This document shows positions 44,727 to 56,466 of a stretch of 64,000 nt of DNA, one piece after another (positions within the stretch are counted from its first letter, which is position 1; the number at the start of each line of letters is the position of its first letter). Source of the DNA: Prinsepia uniflora (Eukaryota; Streptophyta; Magnoliopsida; Rosales; Rosaceae); the NCBI GenBank assembly GCA_032719365.1, contig CM064861.1:94128721-94192720 (forward strand). The letters run 5' to 3'. The notes under the pieces were generated by a model that saw only the letters and a list, made by a program, of their open reading frames with translations, was not told where the DNA came from and made no database searches. A program made the position numbers and the translations under genes.

Positions 44727-44738
44727 TGGTATCAGAGC
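44727..44738 (+). other. Primer binding site of element C
   Basis: TGGTATCAGAGC, complementary to initiator Met tRNA, three bases after the LTR end. Confidence 0.95.
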
Positions 44739-44855
44739 ACTAGGTTGTGGTCAGTACTAGGGTATTGGTCTGCATGCTAGACTAGCGATTAGTACTAGTT
44801 ACTTTTCGACTTTTAAGAATATTGTTTTCTGATCTATGCCTCTTGACAGTTGGTT

Positions 44856-47800
44856 ATGCCTCCTAGGAGAATTCCGCATACTCGAACGGACGAGGATCTA
44901 GAAAGAGAGATGGAATGCGCGAGCATCGAAAGGGCTCAACGTTTGGGAGCCACTCCTTTCTACGGGGGATCAAACCCCGAGGATGCTCACGACTGGATCA
45001 CCAAGTGGGAGAGGATCTTCTCGGTGATGCACTGCCCTCCGGGCGAACGAGTGACTCTGGCGGCCTTCTTACTGGAGGGAGGAGCCTACCAGTGGTGGCA
45101 TGGACTCGAAATGTCCGGGTGGTCTGTCCATACCACTACCTGGGAAGCTTTTCGTTCCAGGTTTCTGGACCAGTACTACCCGCGATCTTTTCGCGCGGCG
45201 CGGGAGGCGGAATTCCTGCGGCTGGAGCAGGGTGACATGTCTGTTTCAGACTACGAGCAAACTTTCGGGAGACTTTCCCGGTTCGCTGCCTCATTCGTAA
45301 GCACGGAGGAGGACAAATGCCAGCGGTTTGAGCTTGGACTCCGAGGGGAGATCCGGGCCAGTGTGACTGCTACCACTCATGCTTCTCTGAGGGATATGGT
45401 CGACGCAGCGGTGCGTGTCGAGGCCAGTCTGGCGGCACACCAATCACGACAACCTTCGGGGGAGGGGCGACGTCAGGATCGCCCACACCATGGGCCATCA
45501 GGCCGGAAGAACAACAGGGGAGGGAGCTACAGAGGAGCACCCTCATCCTTCAAGGGTCGTGGCTGGTCGGGTCGACGTGGAGGCTCTCAGGGCAGAGGAT
45601 CTGGACACAACTCTGGGCAGCACTCATCTTGGAGTGGTGCATCTGGTGGGCATTCGGGCAGGCCAAGGCCAGTAACTTGTTTTGCTTGCGGAGAGGAAGG
45701 CCACTATGCCTGCGATTGTCCGCAGTTGTCCAAAAACAACGACGCTGGGGGCTCGAGTGTGGTGCAGAGCACGGCGTCCCACACTAACGGAGGTCGCGGT
45801 CAGGGAGGTGACCGTGGTGCTGGACGTGGCGCGCGCGGGCGCGGACGGAACGGAGGGCCGAGGGCCCAAGTGTTTGCAATGACCCAGCAGCAGGCGAGGA
45901 CTGCTCCAGGCGTGGTCACAGGTACACTACATATCCTTAATTTTCTTGTACGTGTATTAATGGATGCGGGGGCTACACATTCTTTTATTTCGAGGAGTTG
46001 TGCTGGTTTGCTTGATTGTGTGGTATCAGCCTTAGATTGCGAAATGGGTGTTGGCACCCCGATGGGTACCGTGTACCTTGTGAATCAGGTGATTCGGAGG
46101 TGCCCGGTAAGAATTGAGGATGTGGATTTACCAGCAGACTTAATTATTCTGGATATCCACGACTTCGATATAATCCTAGGGATGGATTGGCTGTCGGAGC
46201 ACGGATCGCTCATCGACTGCTGTAGCAAGCAAGTAATTTTGCGGAGCCCGGGTTTGCCGGAAGTTATCTTTCAGGGGGAACGTGATGGTTCGCCTCCTGA
46301 AGTGATTTCGTCACTTACTGCTACCAAACTTCTACGGAAGGGATGCCAGGGTTATCTGGCGCATGTCGTGTCGGAACGGGTCGATACTCCGGTTATCGAC
46401 GAAATACCGGTGGTCTGTGAGTTTCCGGACGTATTCCCGGAAGACTTACCTGGATTGCCACCATCGCGGGAGATTGAGTTTACTATTGAACTACTCCCGG
46501 GTACCCGACCTATATCCCAGGCACCATACCGGATGGCGCCGGCCGAGTTACGGGAACTCAAGACTCAATTGCAGGAGTTGGTAGATTTGGGGTATGTCCG
46601 ACCGAGCACTTCACCGTGGGGAGCACCGGTGTTGTTCGTGAAGAAGAAGGAAGGAAGTCTCCGTTTATGTATTGATTATCGACAACTCAACAAGGTGACA
46701 TTGAGGAACCAGTATCCTCTACCCAGGATTGATGACCTTTTCGACCAGTTGCGGGGAGCTCAGTGCTTCTCGAAAATTGATTTGCGATCTGGGTATCACC
46801 AACTGAGGATTTCGGAGGAGGATATTCCGAAAACTGCTTTTCGAACCCGTTACGGGCACTACGAGTTCCTTGTTATGCCATTTGGTTTGACGAATGCTCC
46901 AGCAGCATTCATGGATCTGATGAACCGGGTCTTCCGACCCTACCTGGATAAGTTCGTGATTGTGTTCATCGATGATATTTTGGTATACTCGAGGAGTGCC
47001 CGTGCACATGAAGAACATCTACGGCTGGTCTTGGAGAAACTGAGACAAGAACAATTGTATGCCAAGCTGAGCAAGTGTCAGTTTTGGCTGAGCAGTATTG
47101 GTTTTCTGGGACACGTGATATCGACGGATGGGATTTGCGTGGATCCCCAGAAAACAGAAGCGGTGACCAACTGGGCTAAACCGACAACAGTGACCGAGGT
47201 GCGGAGTTTCGTCGGATTGGCAGGTTACTACCGGAGATTCGTGGAGGGTTTCTCCAAAATTGCTGCACCATTGACTCGTTTGACTCGAAAGGGAGTAAAG
47301 TTTATCTGGGACGAGCAGTGCGATCGGAGCTTTCAAGAGTTGAAAGATCGGTTGACCACTGCACCTGTCCTTGCATTGCCGGATGACAGTGGAGAGTTTG
47401 TGGTCTTCAGTGATGCATCGCTGCAAGGTCTAGGCTGCGTGTTGATGCAAACTGGCAAGGTTATCGCCTATGCATCCCGGCAGCTGAAGACCCATGAGTT
47501 GAACTACCCTACCCATGATTTGGAGTTGGCAGCGGTGGTTCATGCTCTCAAGATCTGGAGACATTATCTGTTCGGCGCAACGTGTCGAATATACACCGAC
47601 CACCAGAGTCTTAAATATTTATTCACTCAGAAGGAGCTCAACATGAGACAACGGAGATGGTTGGAGCTACTGAAGGACTATGACTGTACGATCGAGTACC
47701 ATCCGGGTAAGGCCAATGTGGTGGCGGATGCACTCAGCAGGAAATCAGCAGGAACTATTGCACACCTTGGGGTGGTGTATCTTCCCTTGCTGGTGGAACT

Positions 47801-49301
47801 CCGGAAGGCGGGAGTTATTTTGGGTACGGACGAGCATGGAGCTTTGTTGGCCAGCTTCCATGTGCGACCGGTACTGATTGATCGGATCATTGAAGCACAA
47901 CTGCAGGATCCGATACTCTGTATTTACAGAATTGAGGTCGATGCGGATGGGAGACAGGATTTTACCATCCGGGACGATGGAGCACTGGTGAAATTGGGCC
48001 GTTTGTGCGTACCTGCAGTGGCAGAGTTACGGGCCGAGATACTTGAAGAGGCCCACAGTTCGGCCTATGCTATGCATCCGGGAGGTACAAAGATGTACCG
48101 TACCCTCCGGAACCATTATTGGTGGCCAGGAATGAAGAAGGATATTGCTGAGTTCGTGAGCAAATGCTTAACCTGTCAGCAGGTTAAGGCGGAACGGCAG
48201 AGACCGTATGGGGCTATGCAGCCACTTCCGATTCCTGAGTGGAAGTGGGATCACATCACCATGGACTTCGTCTTTAAATTACCGAGGACTCAGAGTGGAG
48301 TGGACGGAGTATGGGTGATCGTGGATCGGTTAACCAAATCAGCCCATTTTCTGCCAGTTCTGGAAACCTATAAACCTAACCGACTGGCTCAGCTGTTTGT
48401 GAAGGAAATCATACGACTTCATGGTACGCCGGAATCAATCGTGTCCGATCGTGATCCGCGTTTCACTTCTAGGTTCTGGCGGAGTTTGCAAGCTACTTTG
48501 GGAACAAACCTACGTTTCAGTACTGCTTTCCATCCACAGACCGATGGACAGTCTGAGAGAACCATTCAAACCCTGGAGGACATGATGAGGTCATGTGTAC
48601 TACAGTTTCAAGACTCTTGGGATACTCATTTGCCATTGATGGAATTCGCTTACAACAACAGCTATCAGGCAAGCATCGGGATGGCACCTTATGAGGCACT
48701 GTATGGCCGACAGTGCAGGACACCTATCTGCTGGACGGAGGTAGGGGAGCGAGCGGCTGTAGGGCCGGAGGTAATGGACTTAACCATGGAAACTGTTCGC
48801 GTGATCAAGGAAAGATTGAAGGTGGCACAGGATCGCCAGAAGAGTTATGCCGACCGACGGATTCGAGACTTGGAGTTTGAAGTGGGAGATTTTGTCTTCC
48901 TGAAGTTGTCTCCGTGGAGGGGGATTATCCGTTTTGGCCGACGGGGAAAACTGAGTCCGCGTTTTATCGGACCTTATGAAATCGTGGAGAGAATTGGCAG
49001 AGTTGCATACAGATTGGCACTACCCCCAGAACTATCAAGAGTTCACGATGTTTTCCACGTATCGATGTTGCGGATGTACGTACGTGATGCTTCTCATGTA
49101 CTTAGGGAACAACCTGTCGAACTACGGGAGGATTTGAGCTTTGAAGAACAACCAGTACAGATCTTGGATCGGAAGGACAAGGTACTACGTCGAAAGACGA
49201 TCCCTCTCGTGAAAATTCTCTGGAGAAACCAGGATGTGGAAGAAGCCACATGGGAGCCTGAGGCTCAGATGCGAGAACAATTTCCTCATTTGTTTCTTTG
49301 A
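44856..49301 (+). CDS. gag-pol: Gag-Pol polyprotein of element C with chromodomain
   Basis: The product is 1,481 residues from ATG 44856. The open frame reaches 44850 only through a TTG, and MPPRR matches the other gag starts. Domain order: Gag core (about 25-195); CCHC knuckle (C275, C278, H283, C288); protease DAGATHS (from 370); reverse transcriptase with FIDD (704-707); RNase H (D853, E890, D915, D958); integrase zinc site (H1067, H1074, C1104, C1107) and DD35E triad (D1137, D1198, E1234); GPY/F motif (about 1372); and a C-terminal chromodomain (about 1436-1480, ILWRNQDVEEATWEPE). RT before integrase marks Gypsy, and the GPY/F plus chromodomain marks a chromovirus, which usually targets heterochromatin. 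There are no stops or frameshifts. A single frame implies Gag and Pol are made together and cut by the protease. Confidence 0.97.
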   Translation: MPPRRIPHTRTDEDLEREMECASIERAQRLGATPFYGGSNPEDAHDWITKWERIFSVMHCPPGERVTLAAFLLEGGAYQWWHGLEMSGWSVHTTTWEAFRSRFLDQYYPRSFRAAREAEFLRLEQGDMSVSDYEQTFGRLSRFAASFVSTEEDKCQRFELGLRGEIRASVTATTHASLRDMVDAAVRVEASLAAHQSRQPSGEGRRQDRPHHGPSGRKNNRGGSYRGAPSSFKGRGWSGRRGGSQGRGSGHNSGQHSSWSGASGGHSGRPRPVTCFACGEEGHYACDCPQLSKNNDAGGSSVVQSTASHTNGGRGQGGDRGAGRGARGRGRNGGPRAQVFAMTQQQARTAPGVVTGTLHILNFLVRVLMDAGATHSFISRSCAGLLDCVVSALDCEMGVGTPMGTVYLVNQVIRRCPVRIEDVDLPADLIILDIHDFDIILGMDWLSEHGSLIDCCSKQVILRSPGLPEVIFQGERDGSPPEVISSLTATKLLRKGCQGYLAHVVSERVDTPVIDEIPVVCEFPDVFPEDLPGLPPSREIEFTIELLPGTRPISQAPYRMAPAELRELKTQLQELVDLGYVRPSTSPWGAPVLFVKKKEGSLRLCIDYRQLNKVTLRNQYPLPRIDDLFDQLRGAQCFSKIDLRSGYHQLRISEEDIPKTAFRTRYGHYEFLVMPFGLTNAPAAFMDLMNRVFRPYLDKFVIVFIDDILVYSRSARAHEEHLRLVLEKLRQEQLYAKLSKCQFWLSSIGFLGHVISTDGICVDPQKTEAVTNWAKPTTVTEVRSFVGLAGYYRRFVEGFSKIAAPLTRLTRKGVKFIWDEQCDRSFQELKDRLTTAPVLALPDDSGEFVVFSDASLQGLGCVLMQTGKVIAYASRQLKTHELNYPTHDLELAAVVHALKIWRHYLFGATCRIYTDHQSLKYLFTQKELNMRQRRWLELLKDYDCTIEYHPGKANVVADALSRKSAGTIAHLGVVYLPLLVELRKAGVILGTDEHGALLASFHVRPVLIDRIIEAQLQDPILCIYRIEVDADGRQDFTIRDDGALVKLGRLCVPAVAELRAEILEEAHSSAYAMHPGGTKMYRTLRNHYWWPGMKKDIAEFVSKCLTCQQVKAERQRPYGAMQPLPIPEWKWDHITMDFVFKLPRTQSGVDGVWVIVDRLTKSAHFLPVLETYKPNRLAQLFVKEIIRLHGTPESIVSDRDPRFTSRFWRSLQATLGTNLRFSTAFHPQTDGQSERTIQTLEDMMRSCVLQFQDSWDTHLPLMEFAYNNSYQASIGMAPYEALYGRQCRTPICWTEVGERAAVGPEVMDLTMETVRVIKERLKVAQDRQKSYADRRIRDLEFEVGDFVFLKLSPWRGIIRFGRRGKLSPRFIGPYEIVERIGRVAYRLALPPELSRVHDVFHVSMLRMYVRDASHVLREQPVELREDLSFEEQPVQILDRKDKVLRRKTIPLVKILWRNQDVEEATWEPEAQMREQFPHLFL

Positions 49302-49322
49302 AATTTCGGGACGAAATTTCTT

Positions 49323-49334
49323 AAGGGGGGAAGG
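49323..49334 (+). other. Polypurine tract of element C
   Basis: AAGGGGGGAAGG just before the 3' LTR. AAATTTCGGGACGAAATTTC upstream is the same pre-LTR word seen in elements A and B. Confidence 0.9.
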
Positions 49335-49335
49335 T

Positions 49336-52135
49336 TGTAACACCCCGGAAATTCGAGGATTTCCATATTGTAATTTTTTGTGTGAATTGACGATTTTACC
49401 CCTGTGAATGGTATGGTCAAATTGTTGACTTTTTGATTGAGGAACTAAATGGACTTTGACCTATGACCGTGACGTAGTTCGGGACGTCACGAGTTCATAG
49501 ACAGGTGGCACGTCCATTTCGGACGATCAGGGAAAAAGTTATGGCTATCGGAAGTTCAGGGGCATTACCGTAATTTGGACTCTCGGGGGAAAATGTTGAC
49601 TTTTCTTTTGACAACTAATTTTCAGTTGACTCAAGGACCGTTGGGTAGGCCTCGACGTCCTGAGTCCGTAGACAGGCGGCACGCCGAAATCGGACTTCGT
49701 ACGAGGAAGTTATGGTCAGAAACGTGAATTCGGGAAGTTCGTGTCTCGGTTTTCGTGTCGAATATTATATTCAGAAATTCTGATTGAAGGACACCTGGGG
49801 AGTGACAAGTGTCACTCACCCATTGGCTAGATTGGATCAGATCCACTATTGGATTAATTAAACATTTGAACCAGCTTTAAATGTCAGCCTTTGGATTGAA
49901 AACCCCAGATCAGATCTCAGCCCTTGATCTAATCTGGAGATTCAATCTGAGCCATCCATTTCCTTCCCTCCATTTCTTTATAATTCATACCCGCAGAGCA
50001 CATTCTGCCATTTCGATCCAACCTTTCCAGCAAACCATCCACTCTCTGTGTCTGTGTATTGGGGACTTGCCGGCGAGGCTGAACGGTGGCAGTGAGCACG
50101 GCGGAGGACGGCGGCGTGGGGGGAAAACCGGAAAACCCGAAACGGTTTCTAAAACTCAGATTTTGGTAACTCGAATTCCCACGTTTAGTTTTGTTTCCTA
50201 TTAATCCTAATCGACTCTAGGGACTTATAGGAACCTTCTGGGCTTGAGTTCACGACCGGAGGTAGCCTGAACGGAGTGCAAACGGCGACGGGAACCCGGG
50301 TCTGTTCATCGAGGTAAGTCTTTGTTTCAGCCCTTGTTTATTGATTTTAATTAGCTAGAACTGTTCCTGGGTATAAGACGAACATCTAGGAACAAACCAG
50401 AGTGAAAATGGTTGGGTGTAGAAGAAATGGTGACCGGGTCGTGATCGCGGGTCTGTTCGACCCAAGTTGCAGAGATACGGGTCAACCCGTCTGAGGACAG
50501 AGGTGATGACGTGGCACCCTGTCAGACTGTCAGGTGACGTGGACCAACCGTGAGCCGACACGTGTCACATGTCAGTGCACAGTCAGCACTGACATGTCAG
50601 TGACGTGGACCAGTCAGGGACTGCCACGTGTCACTGACATGTCAGTGACGTGGACCAGTGCCGTGCTGACACGTGGCACATGTCAGATCTGACACGTGGT
50701 CTGACAGATCAGTGAGGTGGACCAATTGGATGTTGACACGTGGCACCTGTCAGAGTCTGACACGTCAGACCTGACAGCTGTCAGATGACGTCAGCATGAC
50801 GTCATGCTGACGTCAGCAGTGACGTCAGCGATGACGTCAGCAGGAACTGTTCCTGCGTTGACCGCCACGTTGACCGGCGCGTGGGGGCGCGTGTGAACAG
50901 TGTTTCTGGTGGGACCACCACCATTCTTTAGGTTTCGACGATCCGGATCCAATGGCGGTGGTTTCGGGTCGATCGGAGATCATTAAGTTGGTCAAAATAA
51001 GGTTTATTGCCTTGGGAAGCGCGTTCGGGCGGCTTTCCCGGGTCGGTTTCGACCTAGGCTTTCATGGTTGAATGTTGGGGGTTTAATTTGACCTTTACGA
51101 ATACTTGGATTTGACAGGGATTGTACATTTGTACCAGGACGAGGGTATACGTTCGGTTTCTAGCAGGATTGTACTGTGAGTGGGCCATTTTCTTAAACCC
51201 TTGTGTGCATAAATGTTTTCTGGTTTTATTATACTTATTCACATGCTAAAACAATGATGGTTTTGATGATATGGAAAATATGGTTATGGCACGTTTCACG
51301 GTATTTGGGCTTGAGACCCGTCCGATGAAACTGAATGATTGGTTCGGATTCTATCTATGTATATATATGTTTGCATGTGGATATCAATAAAATGTATTTG
51401 TTACTGCACTGTATAGATCCTTCCATATTATATTGTCTCCTCCGGATGAGGTACCCCGGAGAGGTCACGGACGTCTAGTACGTCCAGCGTCTATGACGCT
51501 AAGCATCGGGGATGCTGTACCCGAACGGGGTTCGGGGATTGAACTCGGAAATTGAGACCCGAGTGGCACGCGTAGCCTTGTGATTGTGACCTATTGGACG
51601 TCAGGGACGTCAGACATCAGGGATGTCGGGATTGGAGTGTATAGTGCAGCAACTAAAATTATGGTTATGGTTTTGCTATATGCCTTATGGTTCATATTCT
51701 ATGGTTTATGATTTTGGAATTATGGTGCACGCATATTTGGAAAACGGAGGGGTAAATTATATGTTTTACTTATCAAACGATTTCATAAACTTGTGTTTCG
51801 GTCCACTCACCCTTACTGTTTGATAACCCCTCCAGGTCGGGAAACTGAGGTAGAGGAGGAGCCAGAGGCTGAGGCATAGATCTACTTCTGCGTACCTGAA
51901 CCCCTGCTGGGCGGTGTACCCGCAGGATTACTTTAGAGTCGTGCTCGCAAATTTGTAATTTTGGATTATATCCCTTGTCTGACATTCGTTTAATTCGGAT
52001 TTTATGTATGACTTTAATTTGGTTATTTATGCTTTTAAATGTTTTGAGGTTAAAATTGGTATGAATTATTGGGTGTCAGACGGGAGCAGGGCACGTCCCC
52101 TTGTGGTCCCTGTGGGATCGGGGCGGGTCCTGTCA
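49336..52135 (+). repeat. Element C 3' LTR
   Basis: 2,800 bases, the same length as the 5' LTR, with four substitutions spotted by eye. It is followed by CAGTG. Confidence 0.95.
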
Positions 52136-52983
52136 CAGTGAGTGTCCGTGGGGGCATGCATGAACTGGGAGAGCTTGTTGACAGCAAAGGAGAGATCTGG
52201 GCGGGTGAGATTGAGGTATTGGAGGCTGCCAATCAGCTTTCTGAACAGCGTGGCGTCAGCAGGGGGAGAGCCATCAGTAAGAGTAAGTGTTGGAGAGACC
52301 GCAAGTGGGGTGGCTACTGGTTTTGCACCGTCCATGCGGGCTGTGGTGAGCAGATCACATACATATTTGTGCTGCGAGAGAAACAGACCAGTGGGAAGGA
52401 CTTCCACCCCAAGGAAGTAATGAAGATCCCCCAGGTCTTTGACAGAAAATCTGGCAGCCAAGGTGTTGATGAAGTCGATGATAAGGGAGGAACTGCTGCC
52501 TGTCACAATGTGATCATCGACATATACCAGAAAATACAGAACATGGTTACCTTGGCGGAGGATGAACAAGGAGGCATCCGAGAGGGCAGGTGTAAACACC
52601 TGAGCAAGGAGGAAGGTCTGCAGCTCATTGTACCAGGCACGGGGGGCTTGTTTAAGACCATACAGGGCTTTCTGGAGTTTGCACACATGGGTGGGTTTAT
52701 CGGGATCAGCAAAGCCTGTTGGTTGGGCCATGTAAACATCTTCCGTAAGGGTGCCATGGAGGAAGGCATTGTTGACATCAAGCTGCCGGAGGGGCCAGCC
52801 TTGAGTCACAGCAAGGTGGAGGACAAGTCGAATGGTTGTGGGCTTGACCACCGGGCTGAAAGTGTCCAGAAAATCCACACCTGGTCTTTGATGGTACCCT
52901 TTGGCCACTAGACGGGCTTTAAACCTGTCAACCTCACCTGTAGGGGTTCGTTTGATACGAAAAACCCACTTGTTGCCGACCAC
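52136..52983 (-). pseudogene. Copia reverse transcriptase portion of element D
   Basis: The minus-strand frame shows the Copia RT (RVT_2) signature in order: NKWVFRIKRTPTGEVDRFKA, LDVNNAFLHGTL, ALYGLKQAPRAWY, the catalytic YVDD (LVYVDDHIVTGS), LGDLHYFLGVEV, and NLTRPDLSFAVN. It ends at the element C insertion and continues on the other side at 41923. The catalytic motif is intact, so damage here is the insertion rather than point decay. A 280-codon frame on the opposite strand is its shadow. Confidence 0.85.
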
Positions 52984-53153
52984 ATTCTGGTTGGGGCTGG
53001 AAGGAACCAGGTCTCATGTGCCATTGCGAATGAGGGCATTTAGTTCATCGGACATGGCCTGCCGCCAGGCAGGGTCCTTCAGGGCTTGAGAAACGCAGGT
53101 TGGCTCAACCAGAGAAGGGAGAGGGTGAGAAGTGGCAGTGAGGGCATAACGGG

Positions 53154-54880
53154 TTACAGGTTTGATGGTGCGAGTTTGGGTCCGGGTAAGCATAGGATGT
53201 GTATGTTGGGGTCGAGAGGGTGGTGGAGGAGGAGCGGGGGGGGGGGGGGGCGAGGGCGCCGGCTGTAGGTCAGGAGAGGAGCATGGGAGCTGTCACTGAG
53301 GGTGGCGGCAGAGGAAGAAGCGGTGGGGTCGGGTTCTGGTGGTGCAGGTGGAGTAGGGGTGGTCGGGAGACCAGGAGGTGATAGAACCGTAGCAGGGGGC
53401 GGGGCTGCCTCTAGGTGGAGTAGAGAAGGTGCAGTGAGAGGGTCCTCGGGAAGAGGATCAGCAGGTACAGCCGGTGGGGCAGATGTGGCAGTCGAGACAT
53501 GAACATGGGAAACAGGGGGGAGAGTGGCAAGCCAAGAAGCAGTGAGGTCAGGGGTGACTAGGGGGCTGTGAGGAGTGACAAAAGAACCAGGGAAGGTAAA
53601 CTCATCAAACTGGACATGACAGGAGACATAGAGTTTGTGAGTGGAGGGGTCAAGACACAAGTAAGCACTTTGGTTAAGAGAATAGCCAAGAAAGACACAA
53701 GAAGTGGACCGTGTTGAAGTTTGTTCTGGGTGTAAGGACGAAGACAGGGGAAGCAAAGACAACCAAAGGTGCGCAAACTGGTGTAGTTGGGTGGGAGTTG
53801 AAAGAGAAGAGTGTATGGGCACGTATTTTGGAGATTGGGAGTGGGAAGCCGATTGATGAGGTAGACGGCTGCCCGAAAAGCATAGGACCAGTAGGATAAG
53901 GGAAGGGAGGCCTGATGGAGGAGGGTGAGACCAGTTTCAACGATGTGAAAATGTCGCCGTTCAGCAACACCGTTATGTTGAGGTGTGTGGGGTGGAGTGA
54001 GGAGGTGGTTTATGCCGTGGGTGGCAAGAAAAGGCTTCAGTTTGATGAACTCACCACCGCCATCAGTATAAAGGGAAGTGATGGGGTGCTGGAAATATTT
54101 TTCAACCGAAGTTTTGAAGTCCTGAAAAGTTGAGTAAACATCTGATTTTCTGCGTAATGGATACAGCCAGGTATATTTAGTGAAATGGTCAACAAAAATG
54201 ACATAGTAGGAAAAACCATCAACGGATGGGTAAGGAGCAGGACCCCAAACATCGCTGTAAAGTAATTGTAAGGGACGAGAGGATTGAAGAGAGGAAACAC
54301 CAAATGGAAGGCGGTGACTTTTATTACATAAACAGGAAGTACAAACTGACTCAAGATGTTTATGAGACACAGAAATGGAAGACTGACTAAGGACACTTTG
54401 AAGAACTTTTGAGCTGGGATGGCCCAAACGACGATGCCACAGACTAGGAGAGACCACCACACCCACCAGAGCTTGAGGCCGTTGAAGGGAGGAAGAGGAC
54501 CACTCATAGACACCATTCCTACTCGGGCCTCGAAGGAGAACCGCCCCCGTGCTGAGATCCTTCACATGGAAACAGGTTGGAAACAGTTCAATAGATGTGT
54601 AATTTTGGTGATTAAACTATGAGATGGAAATCAGATTATTGGTCATGGAAGGAGCACAAAGGACATGTTTAAGAGTAAAGGAAGATGTAGTGGGTGTGGG
54701 TAAAGAGACAGAACCGATGTGGGAGATACCAAGTCCCAAACCATTACCTATGATTATTTCGTCCGGGCCACTGTACTGCTGAGCATCAGAGAGGTTGTGA
54801 GGGTGACCAGTGACATGGTGGGAGGCACCAGAGTCCAGTATCCAGGTTGAGGAGGGGGCCTGGATGGTAGAGTTGGCCAC
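53154..54880 (-). pseudogene. Copia protease-integrase portion of element D
   Basis: From the 5' side it reads a protease segment (STWILDSGASHHVTG, 54617-54880), an in-frame stop near 54616, then integrase (53558-54565). The integrase has the GAG-preintegrase HHCC region (HRRLGHPSSKV, CTSCLCNKSHRLPFG) and the catalytic core (SDVWGPAP, TDGGGEF, and NGVAERRH carrying the Glu). A frameshift near 53700-53800 moves the integrase tail to another frame (53154-53822), which is Pro-rich. The 52984-53153 stretch links to RT in a further frame. The mix of one stop and two or more frameshifts shows the gene is dead. Confidence 0.85.
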
Positions 54881-54907
54881 GGGAGGACTGTGGGAAGGGG
54901 ACTGAAG

Positions 54908-55805
54908 CTATGGACAACGTTTGGCGCTGTGACCTTGAGTTCCACACCACTGACAGAAGCCACGGTAGCCGGTGGGAGGATTGGAGGAACGGTGGTTGTT
55001 GCCCGAGTTGTTGGAAGAGGAGGTCCGAGGGCCAGAGGGGCGAGTTGCACCTTGAGGGGGTGGTTGAGAACGGCCATAGTGAGAGGGATAACGGCGAGCA
55101 TGTTGAGTGACATGAGTTGTGATGACCAAGGTTGGTGGGGAGCTGTCTCGCTTTAGGGCTTCCTCATGCTGAACAAGCATATCATGCAGGTTCTCAAAGG
55201 ACACAGCTGTGTCCCTGGACCGAACAGCAGCAGTGATGTCCTTAAATTGGGATCCCACCCCGTTGAGAACATAAAGAAGGAGATCGTCATCAGCAAGGGG
55301 AGTGTCAATTGCAGCAAGTTCGTCAGATAAGACGAACCTCCAGCAAGTAATCAGAGACAGGGCGGTCACCACAACGAAGGAGATGAAGACGCTCCTTAAG
55401 GCCTAGAACACGGCCACGGGCCTTACTGGCATAGATGTGGGCAAGACGCTGCCAAGCAGCAGCAGAGGTAGGGGCAGCAGCAATAAGGGTTATGACCTGG
55501 GGAGAGACAGAGGCCAGGATGCCGTGGAGGAGGAGTTGGTCCTGGCACAGCCAGAAGGCACGCTGTGCAGGCTTAGTTTCAGGGGGGGGAGGATGAGATC
55601 CATCCACAAACCCCATAAGATCATACCCACGGAGAAGGGCATGAAATTGGGCACGCCAAGGGAAGTAATTATTGGTGGTGAGCTTGACAGGAAGCTGGGC
55701 GGCGGCATTGATGGTAATTAGGGTGGGCGGAAGGGTAGGGTCGACGGCGGGTGGTGGGGGTGGTAGAAGGGAGGGAGCCGAGGCAGGATTTGGTGGGGCG
55801 ACCAT
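54908..55805 (-). pseudogene. Copia Gag portion of element D
   Basis: It starts at ATG 55805 and runs through a UBN2-type Copia Gag region (KLTTNNYFPWRAQFHALLRG, then ARGRVLGLKERLHLLR). A frameshift near 55330-55370 moves it into the frame of the protease. The second part carries the zinc knuckle CQWCGTQGHSAKRCP and then a stop at 54905-54910, where the Gag-Pol frame should continue. Copia Gag forms the particle and packages RNA. Confidence 0.85.
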
Positions 55806-55860
55806 GGAAACTGAGTATTCGGGAATTAGGGTTTGGGGTTTTACTCGGTGGAGCTTGGAG

Positions 55861-55872
55861 GCTCTGATACCA
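55861..55872 (-). other. Primer binding site of element D
   Basis: On the minus strand it reads TGGTATCAGAGC, abutting the 5' LTR at 55873. Confidence 0.9.
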
Positions 55873-56134
55873 TAAAAGGTATTTAAAATAGGTTTCTATT
55901 TTAAGTTTTATTGAATTTACTTTTCTTTACAGTAGTGCCCTATTTATACAAAGGTTTTAACAGAGTCCTAACTAGGTATAAACAAGTAGAGTCCTAACTA
56001 GGTATGTAGTGGTAGAGACTAACTAGAAAAGAAATACAGTAGGAAGGAATCAAGAATGATTCCTGTAGAGATCTGATTTGCCGAATCAGGGAGAAGAAGT
56101 CTCTATCTCCTGTGATTCGGCAGGGTCCTTAATA
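55873..56134 (-). repeat. Element D 5' LTR
   Basis: 262 bases, starting TATTAAGG and ending CCTTTTA in element orientation. It lies 371 bases upstream of the start codon of the third NHL gene, on the opposite strand. Confidence 0.9.
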
Positions 56135-56139
56135 CTCGG

Positions 56140-56435
56140 CACCATTTTCATTTACCTATTCTCCTATATCTCAGCATGCAGCTTCATCATCATCATCAAT
56201 CCCATTTGGCATTTTCCCTCATCAAAATTGTATGAATTTGCTTAAGATAGAACACTTCTAATTAATTACTTTGCCCTACGTTCTTTCCGCGTTTTTCACA
56301 CCCCGCCACCCTATTTTTACCCTAGTAACTCCATCAATAATTACTCTCTCCCTCCAATCCACAATTTCAATCTCCCGCCCCCCACCAAACCTCCTCCTCC
56401 ATCCCCTCACTCTCTCCCAGGCGATTCTTGTGCGC

Positions 56436-56466
<31 letters not shown>

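Larger units (their letters stand above)
41924..52135 (+). mobile_element. Element C: intact Gypsy chromovirus (Tekay/Del type)
   Basis: A perfect duplication CAGTG (41919-41923 and 52136-52140) flanks a 10,212-base element. Both LTRs are exactly 2,800 bases (41924-44723 and 49336-52135). By eye I saw four differences between them. The interior has a primer site, one uninterrupted polyprotein gene and a purine tract. Every part needed for transposition is present. The near-identical LTRs mean a very recent insertion into the older Copia element D. Of the elements in this window it is the only one that could supply a full enzyme set. Confidence 0.95.
41063..56134 (-). mobile_element. Element D: Ty1/Copia retrotransposon, interrupted by element C
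   Basis: The two 262-base LTRs (41063-41324 and 55873-56134) differ at about nine sites, so D is older than B or C. The flanks CTCGA (41058-41062) and CTCGG (56135-56139) are a near-perfect target duplication. The LTR ends are TA...TA rather than TG...CA. Gene order on the minus strand is gag, protease, integrase, RT, RNase H, the Copia order. The element without C is about 4.9 kb, and its short LTRs suggest the Ale lineage. The coding region has frameshifts and stops and is split by C. Confidence 0.9.

Noticed and set aside
44727..44738. TGGTATCAGAGC as part of a tRNA gene
   Set aside because: Only 12 bases match the complement of the tRNA 3' end, always directly after an LTR, so these are primer sites. 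No cloverleaf is present.
52069..52911. 280-codon + strand frame
   Set aside because: Exact antisense of the Copia reverse transcriptase and partly of C's LTR. The minus-strand frame carries all the RT motifs.
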